DNA of 13,371 bases, from contig SIAT01000033.1 in NCBI GenBank assembly GCA_009691645.1, positions 1 to 13,371 on the forward strand, given 5' to 3'. Shown in pieces: positions 1 to 7,167 of the stretch. Source of the DNA: Pedosphaera sp. (GTDB taxonomy: Bacteria; Verrucomicrobiota; Verrucomicrobiia; Limisphaerales; SIAT01). The notes under the pieces were generated by a model, which saw only the letters and a list, made by a program, of their open reading frames with translations, was not told the DNA's origin and made no database searches. Position 1 is the first letter of the stretch. Every line of letters starts with the position of its first letter. The translations under genes and the position numbers were made by a program.

Positions 1-770
1 GTGCTGCGCCGCCTGTGGTTTGGAAAGTAGCGGTGGATGGCACGAAAACCAAACTCATCGAAGGCACGCCGTGCAGCGGCTTGAAGTTCGGCCCCGACGG
101 GCGACTTTACGCCTGCGTCGGCAAGGACAAGCAGATCGTTGCCTTCGAACTTCCCAGTGGCAAGAAAACCGTCATCACCGAAGACGTGCAGCCGAACGAC
201 CTCGTCGTCTCCCGCAAAGGCCACATCTACTTCACCGAGACCGGCAAGAAACAAGTGACGTTCGTGAACGCGAAGACCGGCGAAAAGAAAGCCGCGGATA
301 TTGGCATCACCGCGCCGAACGGCATCACGCTTTCGCCCGATCAAGGCACGCTGGCCGTTTCCGATTATCGCGGCGAAAATGTCTGGGCCTTCCGCATCGA
401 AGCCGACGGCGGTTTGTCCGCCAAAGCGCCGTACATGACGGTGCGCACGCCCGTGGACACTGCCGCGCTGACGCAGGCCGTGCGTGATCCCGTTTACAAA
501 ACCGCGAGCGGCGGCGACGGCATGACGAGCGACACGATCGGCCGCTACTACGTGGCCACCGCGCTGGGCGTGCAGGTGTTTGACCCGACGGGTCGGATGT
601 GCGGCGTGCTGACAAAGCCGTCGGAGAAGGGGATGACCAGTTGTGGTTTTGGCGGCGCCAAGATGGACTGGCTCTACGTCACCTGCGGCGACAAAATCTT
701 CCGGCGCAAAGTGCAGGCGACCGGCGCGTTATTTTTTCAGGCGCAGGCCAAGGAACCAGCGAAGAAATAG
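1..770 (+). CDS. SMP-30/gluconolactonase-like beta-propeller protein, 5' end outside window
   Basis: The reading frame is open from base 3 to a TAG at 768-770, so the gene begins upstream and only its 3' part (about 255 codons) is present; a GTG at 15 is probably not the real start. The protein has the repeating strand pattern of the SMP-30/gluconolactonase/LRE-like six-bladed propeller, with blades such as GLKFGPDGRLYAC and GITLSPDQGTLAVSDY. Counting from the GTG codon, N61 (QPND), N102 (APNG) and D168 (GGDGM) match the family's metal ligands, which suggests an intact divalent-metal site. Family members hydrolyse lactones or related esters; the substrate here cannot be read from sequence. 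A signal peptide, if any, is lost with the 5' end. The C-terminus is a short Lys-rich tail. The gene converges on the tRNA-Arg gene with only six bases between them. Family call is firm, function is not. Confidence 0.85.
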   Translation, partial: AAPPVVWKVAVDGTKTKLIEGTPCSGLKFGPDGRLYACVGKDKQIVAFELPSGKKTVITEDVQPNDLVVSRKGHIYFTETGKKQVTFVNAKTGEKKAADIGITAPNGITLSPDQGTLAVSDYRGENVWAFRIEADGGLSAKAPYMTVRTPVDTAALTQAVRDPVYKTASGGDGMTSDTIGRYYVATALGVQVFDPTGRMCGVLTKPSEKGMTSCGFGGAKMDWLYVTCGDKIFRRKVQATGALFFQAQAKEPAKK

Positions 771-776
771 GAGAAG

Positions 777-853
777 TGGTGCATCCGCATGGAGTTGAAC
801 CATGAACCTTCTGATCCGTAGTCAGATGCTCTATCCAATTGAGCTACGGATGC
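777..853 (-). tRNA. tRNA-Arg (anticodon ACG) with encoded CCA
   Basis: Read on the minus strand from 853, the sequence folds as a full cloverleaf. The acceptor stem is GCATCCG with CGGATGC. The D arm is GCTC/GAGC. The anticodon stem TCTGA/TCAGA encloses the loop CTACGGA, so the anticodon is ACG (plus-strand bases 817-819). The T arm is CATGG/CCATG with loop TTCAACT. The discriminator is A at 780 and CCA is encoded at 779-777. ACG reads CGN arginine codons after A34-to-inosine editing by TadA. There is no intron. The 3' end lies six bases from the convergent SMP-30-like stop codon, and I see no clear T-rich terminator just beyond it. No integrase or duplicated 3' end is visible, so it is not evidently an attachment site. 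Confidence 0.97.
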
Positions 854-928
854 AACCCAGAGGGATTTTCTCGCACGACTCGCGTCTCGGGGCAAGCGCA
901 ATTTGCGTGTGAGGCTGATCGCAGCCGC

Positions 929-1729
929 TCACGGCTTGGCCGTCGGCGCGGCTTGATTCACCGACCAATCGTAGTCGGTGTATTCGATGGTGAAGCCGCC
1001 CTTCCCGAGTTCGGCGGCCAGCTCGGGCGGCAAATGGCGCGCGACGAATTCGAGCAGTTGCGCGTCGCTCTTGCCGAAGTCTTCGCGGTACCACTTGAAG
1101 AGAGGCGAGAGGTGAACCACGCGCTTCTTTACGTCCACCTGGTTCTTGAGAGTGTCGCCGAGGAACTGCCGCGCCTGTTCCTGAAACTGCGTTTCCAACT
1201 CGGCGGCGCTGTACGGCTCGGTGCGGAGCGGGGGACAGCCTTTCGCGCCGCAGACGAGCGCGAAGTGGACGCTCGGGTTCTTGAACTGCTTGCGGATGAA
1301 CTCGTGCTCCAGCTCGTCCAAGCTCCATTTTTTCCCGAAGAGCCGCGCAGTGGGCAGATTCCAAACAGGCCGGAGACCGCCGAGGTCCTTGATGCTTTTG
1401 GCCTCGGGATGGTCGGCGAGCAGGGCGAGTATCTGGGCGTTGTAAACGTTGAGCAGAAAGGAGAGTTGCTGATTGGGTGTCCAGCCAGCGAACGCATCGC
1501 GGGACACCGCGGCCGCGGCGTCGAGCGCAGTTTCCAGCTCGTCGCGCTGGCGGCGCAGCAGCGTGTAGTCGACTTGGCCGTTGCGGACGACGGCTTTGAG
1601 AACGCGAGCGAAGGTCTGTTGCTGGTGGTCGAAAGGAACGGCCGCCGGCGCCTTCGTGGAGTTCTCGCTGCAACCTTGGCTCAACAGGAGGAAGGCAAGT
1701 GACAGCGTGGTGAACGCGACGGGATTCAT
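929..1729 (-). CDS. DUF547 domain lipoprotein, function unknown
   Basis: This 266-residue protein begins with a hydrophobic signal (residues 4-19) ending in LLLSQGC. Cys20 followed by Ser/Asn/Lys-rich sequence suggests a lipoprotein, although Ser and Gln before GC make the lipobox non-standard. From about residue 50 it matches DUF547: GQVDYTLL, the helix with LLNVYNAQILALL (92-104), LEHEFIRKQF (140-149), the signature HFALVCGAKGCPPL with C160 and C165, and LSPLFKWYREDF (208-218). It ends shortly after YDWSVN, typical for the family. DUF547 proteins are widespread in secreted or membrane-linked proteins and have no settled activity. The ATG at 1729 is chosen because the signal peptide follows directly; no Shine-Dalgarno precedes it. 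It lies 57 bases downstream of the esterase gene on the same strand, with an inverted repeat between them. Co-transcription is possible but unproven. Confidence 0.88.
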   Translation of the reverse strand: MNPVAFTTLSLAFLLLSQGCSENSTKAPAAVPFDHQQQTFARVLKAVVRNGQVDYTLLRRQRDELETALDAAAAVSRDAFAGWTPNQQLSFLLNVYNAQILALLADHPEAKSIKDLGGLRPVWNLPTARLFGKKWSLDELEHEFIRKQFKNPSVHFALVCGAKGCPPLRTEPYSAAELETQFQEQARQFLGDTLKNQVDVKKRVVHLSPLFKWYREDFGKSDAQLLEFVARHLPPELAAELGKGGFTIEYTDYDWSVNQAAPTAKP

Positions 1730-1750
1730 CGGAGAGATGTCATCAAACCG

Positions 1751-1767
1751 CTCCGCTGATAGCGGAG
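1751..1767. repeat. Perfect 7-bp inverted repeat between esterase and DUF547 genes
   Basis: CTCCGCT and AGCGGAG form a perfect 7-bp stem with a 3-base loop in the 57-base gap between the two minus-strand genes. A run of five T follows on the plus strand (1771-1775), so the terminator-like orientation is plus, although no plus-strand gene ends nearby. On the minus strand the hairpin is preceded by A residues and not followed by a T-run. It may be a weak terminator, an mRNA-processing hairpin or a leader structure for the lipoprotein gene. Confidence 0.45.
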
Positions 1768-1786
1768 ATCTTTTTGCCGGGCGCGC

Positions 1787-2677
1787 TTACTTCGCGAAAC
1801 CTTGAACCTTCAGCCAGCCGGCGAGCGCGCTCGTCCACGGGTGCAGTTGCGCCGTCTTTTCCGGCGTGAAATCGCGCAGGCCGAGACCGAGGCCGTGACC
1901 ACCTTTCTCGTACACGTGGAAGTCGAACCGAACGCCGTTCGCTTGCAGCGCGGAGACGAACGAGAGCGCGTTCTCGATCTTCACTCCCTTATCTTCCCAC
2001 GTGTGCCAGACGAAACAGGGCGGCGTTTCCTTCGTCACCTGCAGTTCGCTGGAGAGCAGCTTCACGAGCTCGGCCGACGGCTCTTTGCCGAGCAGGTTGT
2101 TCTTCGAGCCTTGATGCGTCACCGCTCCCATCGAGATGACGGGATAGCAGAGGATGCCCAAGTCGGGCCGCGAACTGGCGCGCTCGATCGGGTCGGCGGC
2201 GTCGGGTTTGCCCGCGTCGAAGTGCGTGACGGCGGTGGAGGCGAGGTGCCCGCCGGCCGAGCTGCCCATCACGCCGATGCGCTTCGGATCGATCTTCCAG
2301 TCGGCCGCGTTGGCGCGCACCGTGCGGATGGCGTGGATCACGTCGTTCATCATCGCCGGATGCCGGTAGCCCGCGGAGCCGAGGCGGTACTTGAGCACGA
2401 AGGCCGCGATGCCGTGGTGATTGAGGAAGAGCGCGTAATCCTTGCCCTCGTGTTGCGCCAATCCGCCGTAGCCGCCGCCGGGGCAGATGACGACAGCCGC
2501 GCCGGTGGCCTTCGCCGGATCGGGCCAGAACGGCGTGAGCGTCGGAATGTCCTTCACCGGATCGGCGCCCAGTGCGCCGGGCGTGCCCTTCGGCCAGAGC
2601 GGGAAGGATTCCTTGGGCTGAGCCAAGGCGAGAGAGGCGAAAGCGAACACAATGGCGGCGGCGGTGCGGAGAATCAT
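1787..2677 (-). CDS. Secreted alpha/beta-hydrolase, carbohydrate-esterase-like
   Basis: This 296-residue protein starts with a signal peptide (hydrophobic 4-18, likely cut after ALAQ near residue 20). The hydrolase core shows the oxyanion-type turn CPGGGYGG (65-72) and the nucleophile elbow GSSAGG with S140. The acid is probably D229 in HTWEDKGV, and the catalytic His is H261 in GGHGLG, so the triad appears complete. The lead-in PLWPKGTPGA and the overall layout resemble the acetylxylan-esterase or feruloyl-esterase-like proteins common in Planctomycetes and Verrucomicrobia. Deacylation of plant or algal polysaccharide outside the cytoplasm is therefore plausible, but no polysaccharide gene lies nearby. 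The frame is open upstream to an ATG at 2866, but that would overlap hscB. The ATG at 2677 is preferred because the signal peptide begins there and it leaves a 74-base gap. No Shine-Dalgarno is visible. Confidence 0.88.
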   Translation of the reverse strand: MILRTAAAIVFAFASLALAQPKESFPLWPKGTPGALGADPVKDIPTLTPFWPDPAKATGAAVVICPGGGYGGLAQHEGKDYALFLNHHGIAAFVLKYRLGSAGYRHPAMMNDVIHAIRTVRANAADWKIDPKRIGVMGSSAGGHLASTAVTHFDAGKPDAADPIERASSRPDLGILCYPVISMGAVTHQGSKNNLLGKEPSAELVKLLSSELQVTKETPPCFVWHTWEDKGVKIENALSFVSALQANGVRFDFHVYEKGGHGLGLGLRDFTPEKTAQLHPWTSALAGWLKVQGFAK

Positions 2678-2751
2678 AGCAGTACGTTTATAGCCGAGCA
2701 GTGTCGCGGTTCCACTTCTTTTTTCGGAGAGGCAGGGGCCGTCGTTCGCCG

Positions 2752-3351
2752 TTACAGCGCGAGTCGCACGAAGCGTTCCTGCAACTGTTGCTGCCAGCGG
2801 GTGAGATAACTCAGATGATGGAAAATCTGTTCGAGCCGGTCGAGCGGACGAACGTCGGTCTGCCATTCGGCATCAATCGCTCTCAACGCGCCATCGGCTT
2901 CGGCGCGTTGCCCGGCAATCTTTCTTTGGAGCGCAGCGATGCGGCCGCTCCACTCGGCGGCCTGTTGGAAGAGTTGGGCTTTGAGCAACGGCGATGTGGC
3001 GCGGTCTTTCTCGGCGAGGAAGGCGTCCGTGCCGCGACAGAGCTGGCCGATCTCGAGGAACAGATCGGCGGTGCCGGGCTGGATGGCGTGGATCTCGGCG
3101 GGCTTGGCGCCGCGTTCGAGCGTGAGCAAATGCTGCAGGCGTTCCTTCGGTTCGCGCAGACAATTGTAGGCGGCGTTGAGTGATTGGAAACGGCTGTTCG
3201 CGGCCTGTTTCTCGGCATCGCCCGCGTTGTGAAAACGGTCGGGATGCGTCGTGGACGAGAGGGTGAGAAACTTGGTCTTGAGCACCTCGGCGTCCAGCCA
3301 CGGCCTGCGAGGTTCGTCGAACAGGGCGAAGTGGTCCGCGGGCGCGCTCAC
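2752..3351 (-). CDS. hscB: Fe-S cluster co-chaperone HscB (J-domain protein)
   Basis: This is a 199-residue J-domain co-chaperone that in other bacteria delivers IscU-type scaffolds to the Hsp70 partner HscA and stimulates its ATPase. The N-terminal J domain opens with DHFALF (6-11) and contains the HPD motif at 36-38 in THPDRF, followed by the helix FQSLNAAYNCLREPKERLQHLL (55-76). The remainder (about 95-199) is predicted helical, matching the three-helix C-terminal domain that binds the scaffold. E. coli HscB is 171 residues, so this one is slightly long. The chosen start is a GTG at 3351-3349 that overlaps the TGA of the upstream iscA-like gene as GTGA, implying translational coupling. A GAGAG lies about nine bases upstream. 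No ATG lies at the domain boundary. Neither hscA nor iscU is in the window, so the Hsp70 and scaffold must be encoded elsewhere. Confidence 0.9.
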   Translation of the reverse strand: MSAPADHFALFDEPRRPWLDAEVLKTKFLTLSSTTHPDRFHNAGDAEKQAANSRFQSLNAAYNCLREPKERLQHLLTLERGAKPAEIHAIQPGTADLFLEIGQLCRGTDAFLAEKDRATSPLLKAQLFQQAAEWSGRIAALQRKIAGQRAEADGALRAIDAEWQTDVRPLDRLEQIFHHLSYLTRWQQQLQERFVRLAL

Positions 3352-3740
3352 GCGCTGAAGCTCTCGCCGCAGGAGCAACTCGTGGCGGCGTTCGGGTTCT
3401 TCACCTTGAAGCCGCCGTCGGTCAGCGCTTCCACGTAATCCAACTCCGAACCGGTGACGTAGAGCGCGCTTTTCGGATCCACCACCACGCGCACACCGGC
3501 GCTTTCGACGAGGAAGTCGCGCGCGGCCGGGCCGTCTTGCAGATCCATCTTGTATTGCAGGCCGGAGCAACCGCCGCCCAGCACCGCCACGCGCAGCACG
3601 CCGGCGGGCCGGCCCTGCTTGGTGAGCAGAGTGGTGACTTTGCGCCCCGCGTTGCTGGTGAGCTTGATGAGTCGCTCGTCGCCCACGCGGAAGCTCGGCG
3701 CGGACGCGGTGGGCGATTTGATGCCTGTTCCTGCAATCAT
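3348..3740 (-). CDS. A-type iron-sulfur cluster carrier (IscA/ErpA/SufA family)
   Basis: This is a 130-residue A-type carrier that receives Fe-S clusters from a scaffold and passes them to target enzymes in the cytoplasm. The three ligand cysteines are present with the classical spacing: C58 in GGGCSGLQY, then C122 and C124 in SCSCGESF. Other family hallmarks are the early LTSNAGRKV segment and VVVDPKSALYVTGSELDYVE (85-104). The first 22 residues are a non-conserved extension that could indicate a later start, but the ATG at 3740 is the natural choice. No Shine-Dalgarno precedes it. The gene overlaps hscB by four bases. It cannot be assigned to IscA, ErpA or SufA from sequence alone. The hscB neighbour favours an ISC-like role, yet there is no iscS, iscU or fdx here. 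Confidence 0.93.
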   Translation of the reverse strand: MIAGTGIKSPTASAPSFRVGDERLIKLTSNAGRKVTTLLTKQGRPAGVLRVAVLGGGCSGLQYKMDLQDGPAARDFLVESAGVRVVVDPKSALYVTGSELDYVEALTDGGFKVKNPNAATSCSCGESFSA

Positions 3741-3808
3741 TCCAACGTGAAGCTATCGCCGCGGGGAAGAGGCGTCAATGCACAGTCGCGTTGCACCGCG
3801 GTCTCCGT

Positions 3809-5032
3809 TCAACGCAATTGGCGCAGTTGCCGTCGGGCGAGATACGTGTCGAGCCGCGCGAGGAGGAAGCGCGCCCAGTACGACTTGATCCGTTCCCAGA
3901 AAGTCCACTCGCGCCGCCACGCCTCGGGCCGCACGGCGCGGCAGTGCTGGAGCATCCCGTCGAAAATCTCCCGCGCCTCGGCGGCGAGCGCGCGGTTCGG
4001 CAGGCGCAGCAGCAACTCGTAGTTGATGCGCAGGCCGCGCTGGTCGAGGTTCGCCGAGCCGGCGTACGCGATGCCGTCCACCACGATGAGCTTCGTGTGG
4101 AGGATCTGCGGTTGGTACTCGTGAATCTCCACGCCGGCGCGGAGCAACGACGAGTAGAAGGCGCGGCTGGCGAGCTGGCTCACGGCCACGTCGGTCTTGC
4201 CCGGCAGGATGAGCCGCACGCGCCCGCCCGTTCGCGCCACATGGGCCAACGCGCGGTTCAAGCGCCACGTGGGCAGGAAATAAGCGGTGGCGATCTCCAC
4301 CTGCCGTGCGTGTGCCAAATCGTCGAGCAACGCGTGAAGGATCGAATTGCGCCGCTGCTCCGGCGTTTCGAGCAAGATGCCCGACTCGGGTGTGTGGAAA
4401 GTTTCATCGTTCGTGCTGTGCCGCAGCCAGCGCACGCGGCGTGGATGCTCGCGGTCGGCGCGGGTGAACATCGTGTCGAAGGTCTTCGCGAGCGCCGCGG
4501 CCAGCGGCGCCGCCACGCGGAGGCCGAGATCGCGCCAGCCCTTTGTCACCCCGTCGCCGTCGTATTCCGCGCTGATGTTGAAGCCGCCGACGAACGCCAC
4601 CGTTTCATCACATACGAGCAACTTGCGGTGATCGCGGAAGATCGCGTGGTCGAGCATCAGCGGGTTGAACCAGCGGAACTCGCCGCCGGCGCGTGTGAGC
4701 GGCGCCCAGTAGTCATGGGGCAATTCGTGCGAGCCCCACGCATCGAGCAGCACCTGCACGCGCGCACCGCGGCCGCAGGCTTCGACCAGCGCATCGCGGA
4801 AGGCGTCGCCGGGCGGACCGTTGCGGAAGATGTACATCTCCAACCGCACCGACTGGCGCGCGCCACGGATGGCCGCAAGCATCGCCGACAATCCATCCGC
4901 ACCGGTGCGCAGCCATTCGCAGTATGTGTGAAGTGCTGGAACCTCCCGAGGCATACCGGATGTTAGCGCGGGGAGAGGCCGTTTAGCAAACCTGCTGGAA
5001 AATCGTTCCATCGGCACCGTGGCTTCTGGCAT
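3809..5032 (-). CDS. Phospholipase D family protein, cardiolipin synthase-like
   Basis: The protein (407 residues from the ATG at 5032) carries two complete HKD motifs: H135-K137-D142 in DHRKLLVCDE, followed by GGFNIS, and H312-K314-D319 in HTKLIVVDG, followed by GSANLDQRGL. This pairing and the lengths between motifs fit bacterial cardiolipin synthases, which join phosphatidylglycerol with a second phospholipid through a covalent phospho-His intermediate. There is no N-terminal pair of transmembrane helices, so it is closer in layout to ClsB/YbhO than to ClsA. The Arg-rich C-terminal region (372-407) could bind membrane phospholipid. The recognisable domain begins near residue 33, so the ATG at 4954 (residue 27) is an alternative start. 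That would also widen the divergent gap to the dsbD-like gene from 9 to 87 bases, leaving room for promoters. It lies 68 bases upstream of the iscA-like gene. Confidence 0.88.
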   Translation of the reverse strand: MPEATVPMERFSSRFAKRPLPALTSGMPREVPALHTYCEWLRTGADGLSAMLAAIRGARQSVRLEMYIFRNGPPGDAFRDALVEACGRGARVQVLLDAWGSHELPHDYWAPLTRAGGEFRWFNPLMLDHAIFRDHRKLLVCDETVAFVGGFNISAEYDGDGVTKGWRDLGLRVAAPLAAALAKTFDTMFTRADREHPRRVRWLRHSTNDETFHTPESGILLETPEQRRNSILHALLDDLAHARQVEIATAYFLPTWRLNRALAHVARTGGRVRLILPGKTDVAVSQLASRAFYSSLLRAGVEIHEYQPQILHTKLIVVDGIAYAGSANLDQRGLRINYELLLRLPNRALAAEAREIFDGMLQHCRAVRPEAWRREWTFWERIKSYWARFLLARLDTYLARRQLRQLR

Positions 5033-5041
5033 ATTGTCGGG

Positions 5042-7099
5042 GTGAAGCGCTCGTTGACCCTGTTCCTGCCGTTCCTGCTGGCGGCCTCATCTCTCTTCGG
5101 CCAACTCATTCCGGCCAAGACCCAGGTGAGCCTACTGCTCGATGCCGAGCAGGCGCGCCCGGGCGAGACCGTCACCGTCGGTGTGCGGCTTCAGATGCCG
5201 CCGGGCTGGCACACCTACTGGCGCAATCCCGGCGAGGCTGGCGATCCGACCAAAATCAAATGGACACTGCCCGCGGGCGTGATCGCCGGCGCGATCCAGT
5301 GGCCGGTGCCGGAGAAAGTTTTCGCACAGGAGATTTACACCTACGGCTATCACGGCGAAGCGATACTGCTGGTGTCGCTGACACTCGCGCCCGATTTGAA
5401 GCCCGGTCCGATCGCGCTCAAAGCCAGGGTGGACTGGCTCGAGTGCGAGGAACTGTGCGTGCTCGGCGATGCCGTGGTGAACGCGACGCTGAACATCGGT
5501 TCAGAAACCAAGCCGTCGAAGGACGCCGTCGCGATTGAAGCGGCGCGCAAGAAATTGCCCGGCGGCCGCAACAAGTATTCCGCCGCATGGGATGGCCCGG
5601 CCACGGGCGACAAGCGTCCGCTGCTCATCGAGTTCGCCGTCAAGGAATCGGCGCGCCAGTTTGATTTCTTCCCGAATCTCGGCGATGGCTGGTCGGTCGA
5701 GGCGAAGACCGAGACGAGCGTGGTCGGCGGGAAAGTGCTTGTGCGCAAGTTGGTGAAAAAGACCGGCGCGGCGTGGCCGGTGCAGGTTGATGGAATCATC
5801 GTCGAGTACGACAAGGAGCGGTTGATTACGGCCCACGAGGCGTTGGTGGAGATCGCGGAGAATCCGTCCGTCGCCGTGCCGGTCGCCGGTTTGCTGCTCG
5901 CCAAGATGTTGGTTTTGGCTTTCCTCGGCGGTCTCATCCTGAACGTGATGCCGTGTGTGCTGCCGGTGATCGCGCTGAAGATTCTCGGCTTCGTCCAGCA
6001 AGGCAAAGGCAATGTGGGCGCGGTGCGCAAGCTGGGGGTGTCGTACACGCTCGGCGTGTTGTTCTCGTTCCTGATTCTCGCGGGCGTGGTGCTCGGCGTG
6101 CAGCGTGCCGGCGGCGCGGCCACGTGGGGGATGCAGTTCGCCGACCCGCATTATCTTCTCGTGCTGCTCGTCATCATGACGCTCGTGACGCTGAATCTGT
6201 TCGGCGTGTTCGAGGTGATGCTCGATGGTTCGACGATGACGGCGGCGAGTGATCTGGCCTCGCGACAGGGAATCTCCGGAGCGTTCTTCAACGGCATTCT
6301 CACCACCGCGCTGGCCACGCCCTGCACCGCGCCGATTTTGGCCGAAGCGCTCGGGTTCGCTTTCAGCCAGCCGCCACGAGTCGTTGTGCTCATGTTTCTC
6401 GCCATCGGCCTCGGCCTCGCCTCGCCGTATCTCGTGCTGAGTTTCCGCCCGGATTGGCTGAAGTTTTTGCCGAAGCCGGGCGCGTGGATGGAGAAGTTCA
6501 AGATCGCGATGGGCTTCCCGATGCTGGCGACGGTGTTTTGGATCCTGTCCCTTACCGCGCCGCATTTCGGCAAGCGCGGCATGGTCTGGCTCGGCATGTT
6601 CGTGACCTTCCTCGCGTTGGCGGCGTGGGTGTGGGGTGAATTTGCTCAGCGGGGCACCGGCCGGCGCGGGTTGGCGAAGATCCTCAGCCTGCTGCTGTTT
6701 GTGATCGGTTGCGGTTACAGCTACCTGCAGCTCACGAGCCGCGATGAGATCCCGTGGAAGCCGTGGAGTGCGGCGGCCGTGGCGCAGGCGCGCGCGGAGA
6801 AGCGTGTGGTGCTGGTGGATTTCACCGCGGATTGGTGCCTCACCTGCAAGGCGAATAAACGCACCAGCATCGAGATTTCTGCCGTGCGAGCGAAGCTGAG
6901 GGAAATCAACGCGGTCGCCCTGCTCGCCGATAACACGCAGAGTCCGCCGGAGATCGCCGCCGAATTGCAAAAGCACGGCCGCGCGGGCGTGCCGCTGGTG
7001 CTGGTCTATCCGAAGGACGGCGTTTTGCCGCCCCAAATGCTGCCTACATTGCTCACGCCGGGCATCGTGATCGAGGCGCTGGAGAAGGCGGCGAAGTAG
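5042..7099 (+). CDS. DsbD/ScsB-like thiol:disulfide interchange protein
   Basis: This 685-residue inner-membrane protein moves reducing equivalents from cytoplasmic thioredoxin to periplasmic thiols. It has a signal peptide (1-20) and a periplasmic N-terminal domain (about 25-270) containing the ScsB-like signature MPPGWHTYWRNPGEAGDPT and the cysteine pair C135/C139. A multi-helix DsbD transmembrane domain follows (about 283-565) with the redox pair C305 in NVMPCVLP and C428 in ATPCTAPI. The C-terminal thioredoxin-fold domain (about 575-685) carries the active site DWCLTC, C599 and C602. All six redox cysteines expected for the three-step relay are present. The start is GTG at 5042, directly before the signal peptide; no good Shine-Dalgarno is seen. 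E. coli DsbD is about 565 residues; the larger N-terminal domain supports the ScsB-like subgroup. The physiological substrate cannot be told from context. Confidence 0.93.
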   Translation: MKRSLTLFLPFLLAASSLFGQLIPAKTQVSLLLDAEQARPGETVTVGVRLQMPPGWHTYWRNPGEAGDPTKIKWTLPAGVIAGAIQWPVPEKVFAQEIYTYGYHGEAILLVSLTLAPDLKPGPIALKARVDWLECEELCVLGDAVVNATLNIGSETKPSKDAVAIEAARKKLPGGRNKYSAAWDGPATGDKRPLLIEFAVKESARQFDFFPNLGDGWSVEAKTETSVVGGKVLVRKLVKKTGAAWPVQVDGIIVEYDKERLITAHEALVEIAENPSVAVPVAGLLLAKMLVLAFLGGLILNVMPCVLPVIALKILGFVQQGKGNVGAVRKLGVSYTLGVLFSFLILAGVVLGVQRAGGAATWGMQFADPHYLLVLLVIMTLVTLNLFGVFEVMLDGSTMTAASDLASRQGISGAFFNGILTTALATPCTAPILAEALGFAFSQPPRVVVLMFLAIGLGLASPYLVLSFRPDWLKFLPKPGAWMEKFKIAMGFPMLATVFWILSLTAPHFGKRGMVWLGMFVTFLALAAWVWGEFAQRGTGRRGLAKILSLLLFVIGCGYSYLQLTSRDEIPWKPWSAAAVAQARAEKRVVLVDFTADWCLTCKANKRTSIEISAVRAKLREINAVALLADNTQSPPEIAAELQKHGRAGVPLVLVYPKDGVLPPQMLPTLLTPGIVIEALEKAAK

Positions 7100-7120
7100 T
7101 TTTGAGGAACGGCATCAAAT

Positions 7121-7149
7121 GAGGCTGGACGTTGGCGGCGCGCCTCTTT
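7121..7149 (+). terminator. Weak hairpin plus short T-run after the dsbD-like gene
   Basis: GAGGC (7121-7125) and GCCTC (7142-7146) pair across a 16-base spacer and are followed by only three T. The stem is short and the T tract poor, so this is at best a weak or attenuating terminator between the dsbD-like gene and purE. The same GAGGC/GCCTC stem with a 16-base spacer recurs after purE with a much better T-run. Confidence 0.25.
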
Positions 7150-7167
7150 AGAACAGCCACGCATTTT

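Noticed and set aside
777..853. tRNA-Arg as an integration (attachment) site for a mobile element
   Set aside because: No integrase, phage gene or duplicated tRNA 3' end is present on either side; flanking genes look chromosomal.
2687..2692. TATAAA on the minus strand upstream of the esterase, a possible -10 element
   Set aside because: No recognisable -35 hexamer lies 16-18 bases away, and the resulting transcript start would be almost at the ATG. A single AT-rich hexamer is too weak to list as a promoter.
1802..2809. A 335-codon plus-strand open frame opposite the esterase gene, and a similar one at 839-1702 opposite the DUF547 gene
   Set aside because: Both are shadows of well-supported minus-strand genes; they are Arg/Val/Gly-rich and show no family motif.
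2678..2866. N-terminal extension of the esterase to the in-frame ATG at 2866
   Set aside because: It would place an Arg/Ser-rich stretch before an obvious signal peptide and overlap the hscB coding region by more than 100 bases.
5501..7036. A 511-codon open frame antisense to the dsbD-like gene
   Set aside because: The translation is dominated by Arg, His, Glu and Gln with no hydrophobic core pattern. The sense strand encodes a complete DsbD-like protein with all expected cysteines.
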